Assembly (NCBI GenBank): GCA_963931865.1
Contig: OZ007510.1
Location: forward strand, 15,170,111 to 15,234,110
Source: Axinella damicornis
Taxonomy: Eukaryota > Porifera > Demospongiae > Axinellida > Axinellidae
DNA: 64,000 nucleotides
Reading direction: 5' to 3'
Shown here piece after piece: positions 10,685 to 22,400 of the stretch (position 1 is its first letter; every line of letters begins with the position of its first letter). Under the pieces are notes generated by a model. That model saw only the letters and a program-made list of their open reading frames with translations, ran no database searches and had not been told where the DNA came from. Position numbers and translations under genes: made by a program.

Positions 10685-11028
10685 TCCGTTCCTAGATCCT
10701 GGTCAAGTCGGAATGATCCCCAATAAAAGCGCACCCTGAACCTTGACCTTACTTCAAAACAAACTTTTACCTATGCTCTTACTAAGGCTCTTTGTTCCGA
10801 AATCTCTGCAGCCCCCCACTCGCAAAAGAGGTCTTCACGTTCTGTTAGCTTGTACGTGTGTGCCAATTTGCAATTTGCAATTTGCTGTTTGCATCCAGCC
10901 CCTCCCCCTTATATCCTAGCCCCGCCTGTGTACCGGTCGCGGTATACCGGTACCGATTAACTGGCGATTTGTGTACGTACGAACAATCATCGTGGTCGTG
11001 GAGTGATGGTGCTCTGAACTGGCTGACT
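10685..11028. other. Divergent promoter region between the ENT4-like and WDR49-like genes
   Basis: 344 bp separate the two putative start codons. The interval holds GC-rich boxes (CCCCTCCCCC, CCCCGCC around 10900-10925) and a thrice-repeated CAATTTG word at 10863-10883. No convincing X-box or other ORF is seen. Confidence 0.5.
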
Positions 11029-12056
11029 ATGGAGGAGGCACCCGCGCTGGGCTCTGCCAGTGGAGAGCAACAGGAGTATGATCGTAGTGCAGTGGATGAA
11101 ATCTTGCATGTTGGGATCTGAGCCCCGCCCCTCCCTTCCCCAATCACACACACACCCGCTCGCTCAGGTCCCTCCCACTGGAGGATCAGATCACCGTGGA
11201 CCAGTTCTCACAGTTGATGACCGTCTTCCACTCACGAGGGCGCCGGAGGAAGGGGGGAAGAATGCCCATGGGTGACTTCAAGAAGACCCTGGCTGCTGTC
11301 CTTGGCAGAGAGGAGGGGGATGAGAAGATCTCTCTACTCTGCTCCAAGGTAGACCGATAATACCATTGGAAAAGCTGCTTCAAAATATCAATAGGAATTT
11401 CCCACCGCCCAGAACTGGAAGTTGATTAGCCATAGCCTTGTTCCCAGGCCATTTACACTTGATCGCTTGCAGTGCGAATACTAGTGGTGGGAATGGCCTG
11501 GGAATGAGGCCAGATAAACTACATGCCATCTCCAATGGAGAGTATACAGGTAGAGGCATCCCAAGCACGACATGACAGTGTAACTATACTCCACTGCACA
11601 TGGGAACGACTCATTATATTTTGTCAGACAATGCTGCTGAAACATTCATGCAAAGGTATGCCCCCCCCCCCCCCCCCCCCCCCCCCCTGCACGCACTCGT
11701 CCAGATTGATGTTGAGGATGAGAGCTGTGTGAAGGAAGGTGAGATCTGCTCCTACCTTCTCCAGCGGCTCCGGGAGAGGGACACCCTAGCATACGCACAC
11801 CCCCTTCCATTCCAGGGGCCTCCTTCATTCCGGTACAACTCCAACTCAAAGGTGAAGGCAGCAAGTCGACATCAACCTGGTTGACATTCCATGTCTGTTT
11901 AATGTGCTGGTATACTCCATTGCACGTATTTAGCTCATTCTAGTGTGTCTTGATTGCAGGAGACGCTGTGCAGACTTATGTTTGCCCCCAGTCCCCAACG
12001 GTACATCACCGTCAGCAAAGTGAGTAGGCCCCTGTAATCATGCATTTTAATTAGTG

Positions 12057-12087
<31 letters not shown>

Positions 12088-15000
12088 GCACAGGATGGGA
12101 TGGTGAGCACGTGGACCCCTGGTCTTCAGGTTCTGCAAGGAGTGAAGATGGCGGAGCCAGGGAGAGGGAGAGGGAGAGGGGGAGGGAGGGGGCTCAAGGG
12201 CACCCTGTGGGTGACAGACTGTGCACTCATGACCAACTGCCACAAGTTGGTCGTGGGGACCACCTCAAAAGAGCTCTCCTTCTACGACACCACCTCCCCC
12301 AGCTACTGGTGCCAGTACAGGATCCATGGTAGGCACACTATCATGCAGTGGCAGTGTGTCTTCTTGTGGGCAAAGCACCATCCCCCTCCTCCTCCTCCTC
12401 CTCCTCTGCAGACCTCTCTTCTGTTCCTCTCTGCATGACCTACCACTGCAGCTTGGAGGTATGTGACAAGGGTGCACCGATATCACATTCTGCTGACACT
12501 ACAGATACCAGTACATCGACCTCCCAGTACTGGCCAGTACCGATACTACAGATGTAGCATCAAACTGACAACAAAAAGTTATTTTAAGTGCACAAAACAG
12601 TTTTAGTGTACATTTTTATTCAATTCAGGTATCGGAACTGGCCACAATGATACCAATACAGTACCAGTATCTGCACCGGTACCGATGCTAGTATCTGTGC
12701 ATCCTTGCCCCTGTAATAATTAGCTTTCCTTCTCCCTCTGCAGTCCCCCTCCTCCCCCTCCTACCTCCTCTTTGGCGACGTCTCTGGCTCAGTGGTGGTC
12801 CTGACCTTCCCCCAACCCCTCACTGGACTCTTCAACACCGCAAACAAAGATGACAACACCACACAGCTCATCGCTTACTCCGTGAGTTGGAGAAGATAAT
12901 GGAGATTGCACATCCTGTGTCCCTACAAGTGATCTCCGTCACTCTTCCTCCCAGTGCCTGTCGGACCATGCTCCCTTCGTGTCCCTCCATTGCGTCCCCC
13001 AGCTGCACCCGGACTGGGTGAGGAAGGTGGCCTACGTCTGGCACAACCACTCCTTCCTCTCCTGCTGCGGTGCCTCCTCCCTCTCCCTCGTGGCTAGGGA
13101 CATCACTCGGAGGAGGAACAGCTATGTCTTCACTGTCAGGAAGGTATAAGCTCCTCAACATGTATGCGCATGTACTGTGAATGCTCTGCTCTGTGGAAAT
13201 TTGTGCACTGATGTGACTACGGTAATAATACATTGTGAATGCTCTGTGATTTATGCACTGTGACTATGGTAGTATTCATTGTGAATGCTCTGTGACCTTG
13301 GTGATAATAATATTATTAAACATTGTGAACGCTCTGCTCTGGGAGACTGTAGCAGGTTTATATGCATTGTGACTATGGTAATACATTGTGAATGTTCTGT
13401 GACCATTGCATGGCAATATTTAAACATTGTGACTGCACTGTGAATGTTCTGTGACCTTGGTGATTTATGCACTGTGACTACGGTAATATTCATTGTGAAT
13501 GTTCTGTGACCATATAGGGAGTGATCTGCTTCGACTACTGCCACCACCTGGGTCTGCTGGTCACCGGCAGCCTGGACCACACTGTCCGGCTGTGGAATCC
13601 GTACGTCCCCTCTCGTCCCATGGCAACCCTCAGCAGCCACACCACTGCTGTGTTGGATGTGACCATCAACAGACACCTCGGACTTGTGTTCAGCTGCTCA
13701 CAGGACTGTGTGAGTGAGGCGGTGGAAAGATGCTAAGATGTGTGTGTGTGTGAGGGGGAGGGTGTGGAGTGAGGGGGAGGGTGTGGGAGTGAGGGAGATG
13801 GTGTGGGAGTGAGGGGGAGGGGTGTGGGAGTGAGGAGGAGGATGGGTGACTGGATCAGTGTTGAATCTCCACTGTTGTTACATGTTTCATGACCAACATT
13901 AAATCACCGTATCTCTGCTGATCATCAGGTGCTGTGTGCGTGGGATGTATTCGAGCACTCTCTGGTTCAGTCCGTCACAATCAAGTTCCCCTTTTCACAA
14001 CAAAGTCCAGATTTTGGGCCTTCCCCCCTGCACCCCCTCCCGTCCTCCCCCCTGCACCCCCTCCCATCCCCCTCCCTCACACTACTCTGTAACGCATTCA
14101 TAGCGGAGCTGAAGCTGGGGGAGGGGTCACAGGAGACTGCCAACCAGTGGACCGCCACCAGTCACAAGCACCCCCTCACTGCAGCCCTCTACAACCCACA
14201 CTTCCACCAGGTACACACCCACCTATCACACCCTAAGTACACACTATACTAGCTAGCCTCGTTCCCAGGCCTCCACCGCTCACAGCCATGGAGATATTTC
14301 TGAGATAAATCTGGGCGGAGGCCTGGGAACGAGGCTATAAGTACACGCTTATCAAGGATGAATGCTAATGGACACATTTTCCTACCAATGCGGTGCAGGT
14401 GGTGAGTGGGTGTGAGGGTGGGGAGGTGAGCGTGTGGGATGTGGACAGTGGGAGGCGCGTGCTACAGCTGAAGCATTGCCATGGAAGGCAGGAAATTACA
14501 GCGATGACTCTGGACACCAGCGGACGGCGGTTGGTGACCGGCTCCCACGCAGGGGAGATAAAGGTATACAGTTTGAATAGCTAAGGTGGGACACTTCCAG
14601 TCACACTGCATGGCAGCTATTAAGGATGCCCTCCTCCCCCACAAACATCCCAGGTGTGGAACTACATGAGCAGCCAGTGTGTGAAGCAGATGAGTGTGTG
14701 TGGTGAGGGTGGTGCTGCAGGTGGTGGTGTGGGGGGTGGTGAGGAGGTGACGGGAATCATCCACCTGGTCAACAAATTCCTCACTATCGGGTGGAACAGG
14801 AGGATTACCTCATTTCCGGATCTGCCAGATGTGAGAGCTGGCCAGGTGTACGTATGTAAGGCCAGATGGAAGAGGGAGTGGACTGTCCTCATCAACCCCA
14901 CATATGCACATTATCAGTCCAGCAGTGAATTGCCTGAAGGTAATTTGTTCCATCACTCCTCACCTTGCTTCAGGTATTCAATGTCCGGCAAGACGGCAGC

Positions 15001-17869
15001 TGGCAAGGAGAGGACCACCACAAGGTGGGGCACAGACAGTACACAACACCTGTTGCAAATTAACTGAAGGCAACAGAAATTCCCAACCACTATACTAGGA
15101 CATGCCGTAGAGGTCTGCGTGGCTAGGAGACTCATGATCAACACTGTTTGTGCAAACACTAGCCAAGAATTTAAATTGTTGTGTATAGCACTGTGCATAA
15201 ACTGTTGTGTATAGCACTGTGGATAGATGTAATTCGTTCCTATTCCACTGGACCAGGATGACATTCTGTGCGCCACCTGCTGCCCCCCTCACTATCTTGC
15301 CACTGGAAGCTTTGACGGGGAGACGAAAGTATGGAACCTGGACACAGAGAAGGTCATGATCCAATTCCAGTCCATCACCAAACCCAGACCCTCCATACTG
15401 TGAGTGGGACAATACTGAGGATCGAATCTCGAAATCACAATGTATGTTCTTCCTTGCATCTTCAGCAAACAGCCAAGAAAGGCCAGTGTGGGCATTTCAA
15501 AGTGAGCGGAGACATGCTGTACAGTAACTTTTTTGTAACACATCAATGATGTTACCCATTGCCCCACCCCCAGGACACCCTTCTGGTCGCAGTCCTCCCT
15601 GACCAGGAGCATCCCCTCTCGTCCAACCAGCAGAAAGTTGTCTGCATATAGAATCAAGTCCAGCTCGTAAGAAGCATCTTTCATTGGAGGAGGCAGGGAT
15701 TTATTCTCTTGATCTCAATGCACATGCACACACACACTCATATACTCATGCATGCACATGCATGTATACACAGTGCCCACCTCCAACATGTGCCAGTGGA
15801 CCAGCTGCTTTTTCTGAGGACGAGGGTACGTGCACGGCACAAAGGGGCCGCAGTGCTGGTGTCCAGTGAGGGGGGGCTGGCGAGGTTCTGGGACATCTTT
15901 GGACCACATGAGCCTGTTGGTAAGGGTCGACAAGGATGCACGGTTGGATGTATGTTGTTGGCCTCTTACTTACCAATTTGGTAATTGCAGGGGTCTTCCC
16001 ACTCACTGAGTTTGAGGGCGATATAGTGCTATCCCTGAGAACTGATCCCCAGGAAAATCACCTCATTGCTGGAGACACTTCTGGAAGCATCTCTGTGTTT
16101 GAGATTAGCCACTACGGCACCGCTCCCATCCAGGTACCAGGTACCCATATGCCTCACTGTCCATTGTGAATGTATCGCTCCTGCAGTATGCTTGTTGCCC
16201 CCCCCCCCCCCTGCAGGATGGTGTAGCTCCTGATCCCATTGTGAGGTGGAAGGCACATGCAGGAGAAATCCTGAGCATCGAGTATGTGCCTCACGACGAG
16301 CAGCCCCTGCTGCTGTCGGCATCAGGAGACTGCACAGTGCGGCTGTGGACCTTCCAGGGACAATACATCGGCACGTTTGGACAGGTGAGCGTGCAATTCA
16401 ACTGACAGTACTACTGATAATGGGATAAATGTAAGATCAGGTCAGTTGTATATATCCCACCAATAATAGCAAATTTTAATGTACCGAAAATAAGAGCTAG
16501 TTCAGTTGGAAGTGGAGTTTCTTATATCGCAAACTTTTATGTACCTAGCTGTGTACATCAACCAATCAATGTTTAGTAGAATTCAAAATTTCAAATGGTG
16601 TCTCCTAGTTGCTTTAGCGAACTAAGATCAAAGCATCAAACTCCTGGTTGTGATGACCCCCTCTTTCCCCCATCACAGGAGCAGCCCTGGAATCTCAAAA
16701 CCCCGTCCACCTTCCAACACCCAAGGTATGTGGAAGGAGCCTGTGTTTCACCCCCAGCAAACACAAACATCTATAGCACTAGTACATACGTAGTATAATA
16801 ATTATTATAGTGAAATGTCTTTGTGGCTTTAGTTTAGAGTTTTGCAACCTGGATTGACAAGGAGCTTATGCCCAGTTACGTATATGTATATGCTAAATTT
16901 CATTATACGTTAATTGTACAACCACATACGTACCTAGCTAGCCTCGCTCTGACCATACCTCTCCTTCTACCCCCAGCACTCCTTGGGGAGAACCAGCTTC
17001 AGCTCTGTGTAAGTCGGCAAAGTTTAAATAAGTGTGACTCAGTTTCATCAAGCTCCCCTCTCTAGCCCAGCTGACCTGCAAGGGTGTATCTCCCAGGCCC
17101 CACACCCCACACACCAAGGATGCACCCTCCATTGCTACCCTGCATGAAGAGGAGGAAGAGGAGGAGGAGGAAGGGGGAAAGGAAGGGGCACAAGGTAACC
17201 CCCCAGTGCAGGACGGGAAACTCTCCATCACCGCCCTCACCCCTGCACTAGCAGACAAGGTAGAGTACATGCTACGCCATTTGTACAGACCTGACCTACT
17301 ATAATGTGTATCTATAATTCAGTGTTGTTGGCTACGAATATTGGTTTAGTTATGGTTAGTTTTTGGTTAACTAAAATGGAAAATGGAAGGGGTTTCGGTT
17401 TTGATTAACCAAAAGTTTAGTATTAGTTGTTTGAGTTAGTTTATTTTTCAATTTTCAGCATTAGTTGTAGTTAGTGAAAATCCCATACTGAAAATTAATG
17501 GTAGAAAACAACACTGTATGTATTCACCTATAGCTATCTATTGAGCACTGACCACTGACCACTGACCACTCACATGCCCACAGTCACTGCTTGGGGAGCC
17601 CTACAAGGAGGGGGTGAAGAGGAGGATGGCAGACAGGCAGGAGAGAAGAACACAGTTTGTAGGGATTGATCTGAGGACTACAGAGAGATTCGGGTCTCTG
17701 TGTTCACCCTTCCAAGCTCTGCATGTGCAGGTACGATACACAGAACAGAAAGGCCTAATAAGGAAACCTGTGGCGGGACATGCCAGCGTGCTTGTTATTG
17801 TCCCCTGTGCAGAGGATGGAGGACATTGATGTGCCAAAAGAACTCTCAACAGCTCTGGACAACTTGTGA
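11029..17869 (+). CDS. WDR49: WDR49/WDR64-type WD40-repeat protein
   Basis: About 18 exons are recognisable to TGA 17867-17869. A short N-terminal EF-hand-like region (about 11168-11852; DVEDESCVKEGEI) precedes two WD40 propellers. Landmark blades are DGMVSTWTPGL, YLLFGDVSGSVVVL, GVICFDYCHHLGLLVTGSLD then TVRLWNPY, VVSGCEGGEVSVWDV, LATGSFDGETKVWNL, AVLVSSEGGLARFWDI, LIAGDTSGSISVFEI and LLLSASGDCTVRLW. The tail is Glu-rich (17150-17175) with a basic helix. The order matches WDR49/WDR64 of motile-cilium organisms, where it is an axonemal scaffold-type protein; the exact role is little known. Most exon joins have good GT/AG sites and compatible phases. The first exon (ATG at 11029) is tentative because no standard donor in the right phase follows it. 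The start could also lie in exon 11168-11347. Confidence 0.88.
11436..11515. mobile_element. Hairpin MITE of the TAGCCTCGTTCCCAGGCC family (degenerate)
   Basis: The left end ATAGCCTTGTTCCCAGGCC and the right end GGCCTGGGAATGAGGCCA form an inverted repeat around a core with GATCGCTTGCAGTGCGAATACT. It is one of many copies of this family in the window and is intronic in the WDR49-like gene. Confidence 0.75.
12471..12706. mobile_element. Decayed hAT-type MITE
   Basis: The left end CAAGGGTGCACCGATATCAC and the right end GTATCTGTGCATCCTTG are imperfect inverted repeats. The CAnGGGTGCACCGATA end is typical of hAT MITEs, and the interior is rich in GTACCGATAC words. No clean 8-bp duplication remains. 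It lies in a WDR49-like intron directly after the donor at about 12462. Confidence 0.65.
13150..13510. repeat. Degenerate tandem repeat of CATTGTGAATGYTCTGTGA words in an intron
   Basis: The words CATTGTGAATGCTCTG and TGCACTGTGACTACGGTAAT recur seven or more times between WDR49-like exons ending at about 13146 and starting at 13518. No exon is seen within. Confidence 0.8.
14254..14338. mobile_element. Hairpin MITE, TAGCCTCGTTCCCAGGCC family
   Basis: Near-perfect terminal inverted repeats (TAGCCTCGTTCCCAGGCCTCC and GGAGGCCTGGGAACGAGGCTA) enclose about 40 bp. The copy is intronic in the WDR49-like gene and is the best-preserved short copy of the family. Confidence 0.85.
17315..17510. repeat. 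Dispersed AT-rich repeat (TTGGTTTAGTTAT family)
   Basis: The interval contains repeated TTTAGTT/GGTTA words and shares AATATTGGTTTAGTTAT-like sequence with the reverse strand of 39680-39780. It lies in a WDR49-like intron. No coding frame is seen. Confidence 0.55.
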
Positions 17870-17929
17870 CATTGCTTGTGACATCGTCTATTTTCTTTTC
17901 TTCTATGAAAATTTAATGCAACAGCACAA

Positions 17930-18800
17930 TGGTATGGACAGAAACTAATAATGAGATGATATGAGAAAGGTAAAGAGTACACGAAGTCAGATGAGGAAGT
18001 TAGTTGGGTGGATTTACAAAGTGAACAGTAACATCCGACTTAAAGCACTGGGTGAAGTACTGTTGCATGGCAGGAATGGAGTTCCAGGAGGGGATACAGG
18101 GAAAGTGATCATAAGGATGTTATAACAAACTTTCAGTTATCTTTCTGGATGTGTTTGCTAGTTTAGAGCAGTCCTAATGTCGTGCAGAATAGCTGGCTTC
18201 CACTGGTTGCATGGTGATGATTCTCCCTGTGAATTCTCTAGGGGAAAGATGGCACTCTTGTAGATTTTGTGGTGGACGTTGAGTGGAGCATGGTTAAACT
18301 AGCATCGGATGAGTCCGAGGCTGCGTTTGGCTGATTTGCAAGTGAGCTCAGACCATGCAGGTTAAGTTAGCCGAGATGGTCACACCAAGGTATTTCACTG
18401 ATTTAACTAGGATAGACAGCATGGTCATCCACAGAGATTTGGAAGGGGAGAGGTTGCACAGAGCTAGCTAGTGATGAGGAGCTGGGTTTTTGGGTGAGAC
18501 CATTCCATGCAGTCCAAGATCAATTACGTCACTTTGGAGGTGGAGAATATATCAGTCATATATCATCAACTGGATGGGAAAGGAGGATATTATCTGCATA
18601 TAGAGGATGAGCTTTGCTGCGGGGAATTTAGAGATGGAGAAGCTCTGAGACAAATCCATCCAGGACTACCCGGCCATCGCTTTCGTCCAGCGAGATAGTC
18701 CTTGAACCAGTTCACAATGAGTTCAGAAAGGACCCAGAGATGCTGACGTTGATCAGAGATGAGATAAGTCTGTTATGGGGAACAGGATTGAAGGCTTTTA
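17930..18800 (-). pseudogene. Decayed non-LTR retrotransposon reverse transcriptase fragment
   Basis: Read on the minus strand, the translation shows RT landmarks in order with frameshifts and stops. KAFNPVPHNRLISSL corresponds to the usual AFDxVxHxxLL block. NWFKDYLAGR corresponds to the WLxxYLxxR block. YADNILL is the catalytic YADD box with its second Asp lost. Then come LQSDVIDLGLHG and LTWSELTCKSAKRSLGLIRC, typical of the LINE C-terminal thumb/connection. The block with the SGVPQGSxLGP motif is missing. It is a CR1/L2/Jockey-like LINE remnant and cannot be active. It fills the gap between the WDR49-like gene and the next receptor gene. Confidence 0.8.
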
Positions 18801-19143
18801 GCTATAACGTCGAAAAAACAGCCACTTAGGTAGTAGTTGGTGCCACCAGCAGACAGCAGGAGAGATTCTTGTGTAGAGAATCGAGTTCCGAAGCTGAACT
18901 GACAGTTGGAGAGCAGGTTGTGAGCGGTGAGAAACAAAAAAACTCCACTGCTGTTCAATATGTAGCTAAAATTCTGCAATTTGATTGGTTGACGCGCGCA
19001 TGCACGCATAGCATGCAATAGATATAGAAGCGCTACAAGCGCCAAACGGGCCACATGCACGTAAGGTTTAATTAGTGCCTGATAGTAATCCGCAGTACCA
19101 CTATTTTCGAGAATCAGAGCTCAAGAGACAGCTGCAGCTACAC

Positions 19144-19453
19144 ATGGAGGTGCGAAGGATGCGTATGATGAAATGGTTGCTGGTGTGTTTGGCGGTCCGT
19201 TGCGCGACTGGAGCAGTAGGTGAATATCGGTAGCACGTAGTTCTGAAGTAGATGTTTCAACAGGTAGTCTAGTATTACCTCAGCTGACTCTATTATGCAA
19301 CAAATTAGTTTCATATTGACTGCCTGTAGTTCTACGTCATGTCTTGTTAGAAGCAGTAGTGTATGAGGGAAGGCTGCATAGTACAAATTACCCTATAGCT
19401 ATCCTCTCCTCTTTGAGTTATTAAAATTATAGTACTGACATTCATTATTATGC

Positions 19454-19496
<43 letters not shown>

Positions 19497-22400
19497 AAGA
19501 CTGCCGGCGTGTCAGTGGTGTGTCCTGCTCCCCGCAGCATGGGCTGGCCCTGGGGAGGACGGAAGCTGTCCCCCACGTGGACGTGCAGCTTCTTGGCCAG
19601 AAACCTCAAACTGAAAGTGTGCATCTCACTGTGACTTTCCCTGACTCCACCACTACTGAAATTCATGAGGTGTGTATGCATATGTCCACTGCTGAAATTC
19701 ATGAGGTGTGTATGTCAGTGTCTAGTTACCCCTGCTGGGTGATGGTATTGTGAGGACTGTCAAATACACATGCAAGAACGTGGATACTGTTGCTGTGAGC
19801 GTGCATGAGCCTGGGAACAGCAGAATTGGCTTCTGATTGTGTTTGGATGCATAATGGCACTTGTCATCATATCTATATCACAGGAGTTACGTGGTGTCGG
19901 GGCCAACACGAGTCTGCCTGTCGTCCCGCCCGTGCTCACCAGCAGCATACAGATCCTATCTGCCCCAGCAGTCTGCCTTCGTATTACCGCCACGGCATGC
20001 TCCATGGAAACCTCCCTCCCCTCCCCGCCCCTGGGGTACCCCAGAGTGAGACTAACCAGAGCGCTGGCCTCCAACAGCAGAAGCAATGACAGACCTTCAC
20101 CTACAGTGTGTGAGTGCAGTTAATACAAAGTTCAGGCAGCCTTCCTGTCTTGGCTTCTTTCCCTCTCTGGTTGTACTATCCACAACAGAAGCCCCTCAGT
20201 GAATTCCCAAGCCAGGAAGTGTGTGTTTGCACTTTCTGCCAATAAGACAACTTTAATTATTGCCTTCATTGTGAGCCAGCATTGTCCCCCTCTTGTCCCC
20301 CTCTTCCACCAGATTCTTGGTTGTGGCTGGTAGCAGTTGGCGGTGCAGGCATCATGACCCTCACGCTGCTCACCCTCACCACAATGTATGTTCGATACCT
20401 CGCTCTGTGAGCCGTCTGTTTGAAGGGGTTGAGACTGTATCAAAACATAGCAACTGACAAACAGCAGCTGCTCTGCATGAACTGTGAATTAATGGCATGC
20501 AGATGAAGTGATTTGTTAAGTGAGTAACGTAGTTTTGGCTAAGCAGTTGAAGCATTTGTCTGTGGACCAAAAGTCTCCCACCTGTCACCTCACTGGAGAA
20601 GTGCTTTCTTTGGCCCTCCTCTCCTTGGGAGACCAACCTTAGTCTGGAGGTATACCGCCACCTAAGGGCGCTAAGAGAGGTCTAGCCAAAATGTGGTTGA
20701 ATGCATTGTACTGCCAAGATCTCTATCCACATATAAGTAGGCTGCTGTCAGCAACTTCTTCTATCAATTCGTAACACATCATGATAATCAGGATCAGATC
20801 CATTACTACTGCTCTGTACATACTCTACACGCCCATACGTAGCCTACCTCAGTAGGTTACACGCCCATAGCCTACCTCAGTAGTCCATAGCCTACCTCAG
20901 TAGTCCATAGCCTACCTCAGTAGTCCATAGCCTACCTCAGTAGTCCATAGCCTACCTCAGTAGTCCATAGCCTACCCATAGCCTACCTCAGTAGGTTACA
21001 CTAAGCCATGTACAACCGATGGATGTGTGCTTACTGCTGTGCAACGGAACTGCATGAGTATATGTCTCTTGATCTGCCCCCTCCATCCACACACACTCAC
21101 CAGGTGTTGTCGCAAGCACAGTAAACTGGAAGACGAAGAGTCCCCATTCCGCAAGCACAACCCCATGGGCAGCCCCCTCCAGGATGAGGAGTAAGCAGGC
21201 TCACTAGTTCTATAGTCACTGTGTCACTATGTCCACACAAAGTCAGATTCTTTAAATGCACTTGTTGGCTGCACTTTAGATCATGTACTGCTATCAAAAT
21301 TACTAATGTTCGGACATTCTGAGATATTGCCCTGATACATAAACATACGTACACTGTTTGACCAGAAGTTGTCTGGTGTTGAGAGCCCTGGTGAGCTAGC
21401 TACATGTAGATATCCAATAGTTTGCTACATGCATGCAAGCCCTGGTGAGCTAGGTGTCCAATCGAGTTTGCTACATCCTTGCAAGTGAGCCCATGAGTTT
21501 TGTGCTCCACATGAACCAGTTTACTGATATGTGTTTCAGGAAGGAGAGCCTGCAGCAGGACGCTCCAAGCTGTGAGGAGGAGGAGGAGGAGGAGGTATCC
21601 CCGACTGACAAGGAGTTTGGTGAGTGTGTGCACTCAGTGTTTGAGCTTGCCAGCTGAGGTCGTGTGTTCTGGGGTGGCACCGTTCCCATAGTTACCACAC
21701 ACACTTCCTCCATTCTTCGTAAGTGTGAATTCTGCTAACTGTAGCTCAGAGGAAAACAAGTGACATCATAGTTCCACTTCATGACTCATGATGCCCTGCA
21801 GAAGGTAAATACATGTCCACCACCATCCTCCCCAGGTCACCACCCTCTAGGCTCACCAACCTTCTCAACATTCCAGTCCTTGGACGAGTTGGACGCTCTC
21901 CCCTCCTCCCTCACACATGCACACACAACACTCACCAAGGAGCAAAAAGGTACTTGACCTCTGGCACCTTATCAGGTGCTGGGACAACAGTGCAGTGTAT
22001 GCAAGCATGCCATTCGTATCTTGAGAGTGACACTGTATCTGTATGTGTAGATGCAGAGGCTGAGCAGGAACTGGCTGGATGCTACGATGACACCTGCAGT
22101 GTTCTTACGTCCACTGCCATGGACCAGGAAGCCACCGGCATAAGGACAACCAGTTTGGAAGCTGTCCCTCCCACCCCCATCACCCCCGTCTCCTCCTATC
22201 CCTCCACATCGTCACATCCCTCCACGTCTTCCTGTCCATCTACATCCTCATATCCCTCCTCAACCTCTCATCTCTCTACGTCCTCCCATCCCTCCACCTC
22301 CTCACGTCCCTCCACATCCTCCCATCCCTCCACCTCCTCACGTCCCTCCACGTCCTCCCAGCCCTCCACTTCCTCCCGTCCCTCAACCTCCTCCCATCTC

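Noticed and set aside
15331..15684. Separate genes on either strand inside the WDR49-like locus
   Set aside because: These frames overlap exon 15257-15400 in other registers and lack splice or codon support.
17930..18800. An active retrotransposon
   Set aside because: The reverse transcriptase has stops, frameshifts, a lost catalytic Asp and a missing central block.
20820..20998. CRISPR-like repeat array
   Set aside because: The 20-bp units are directly abutting with no unique spacers and lie in a eukaryotic intron.
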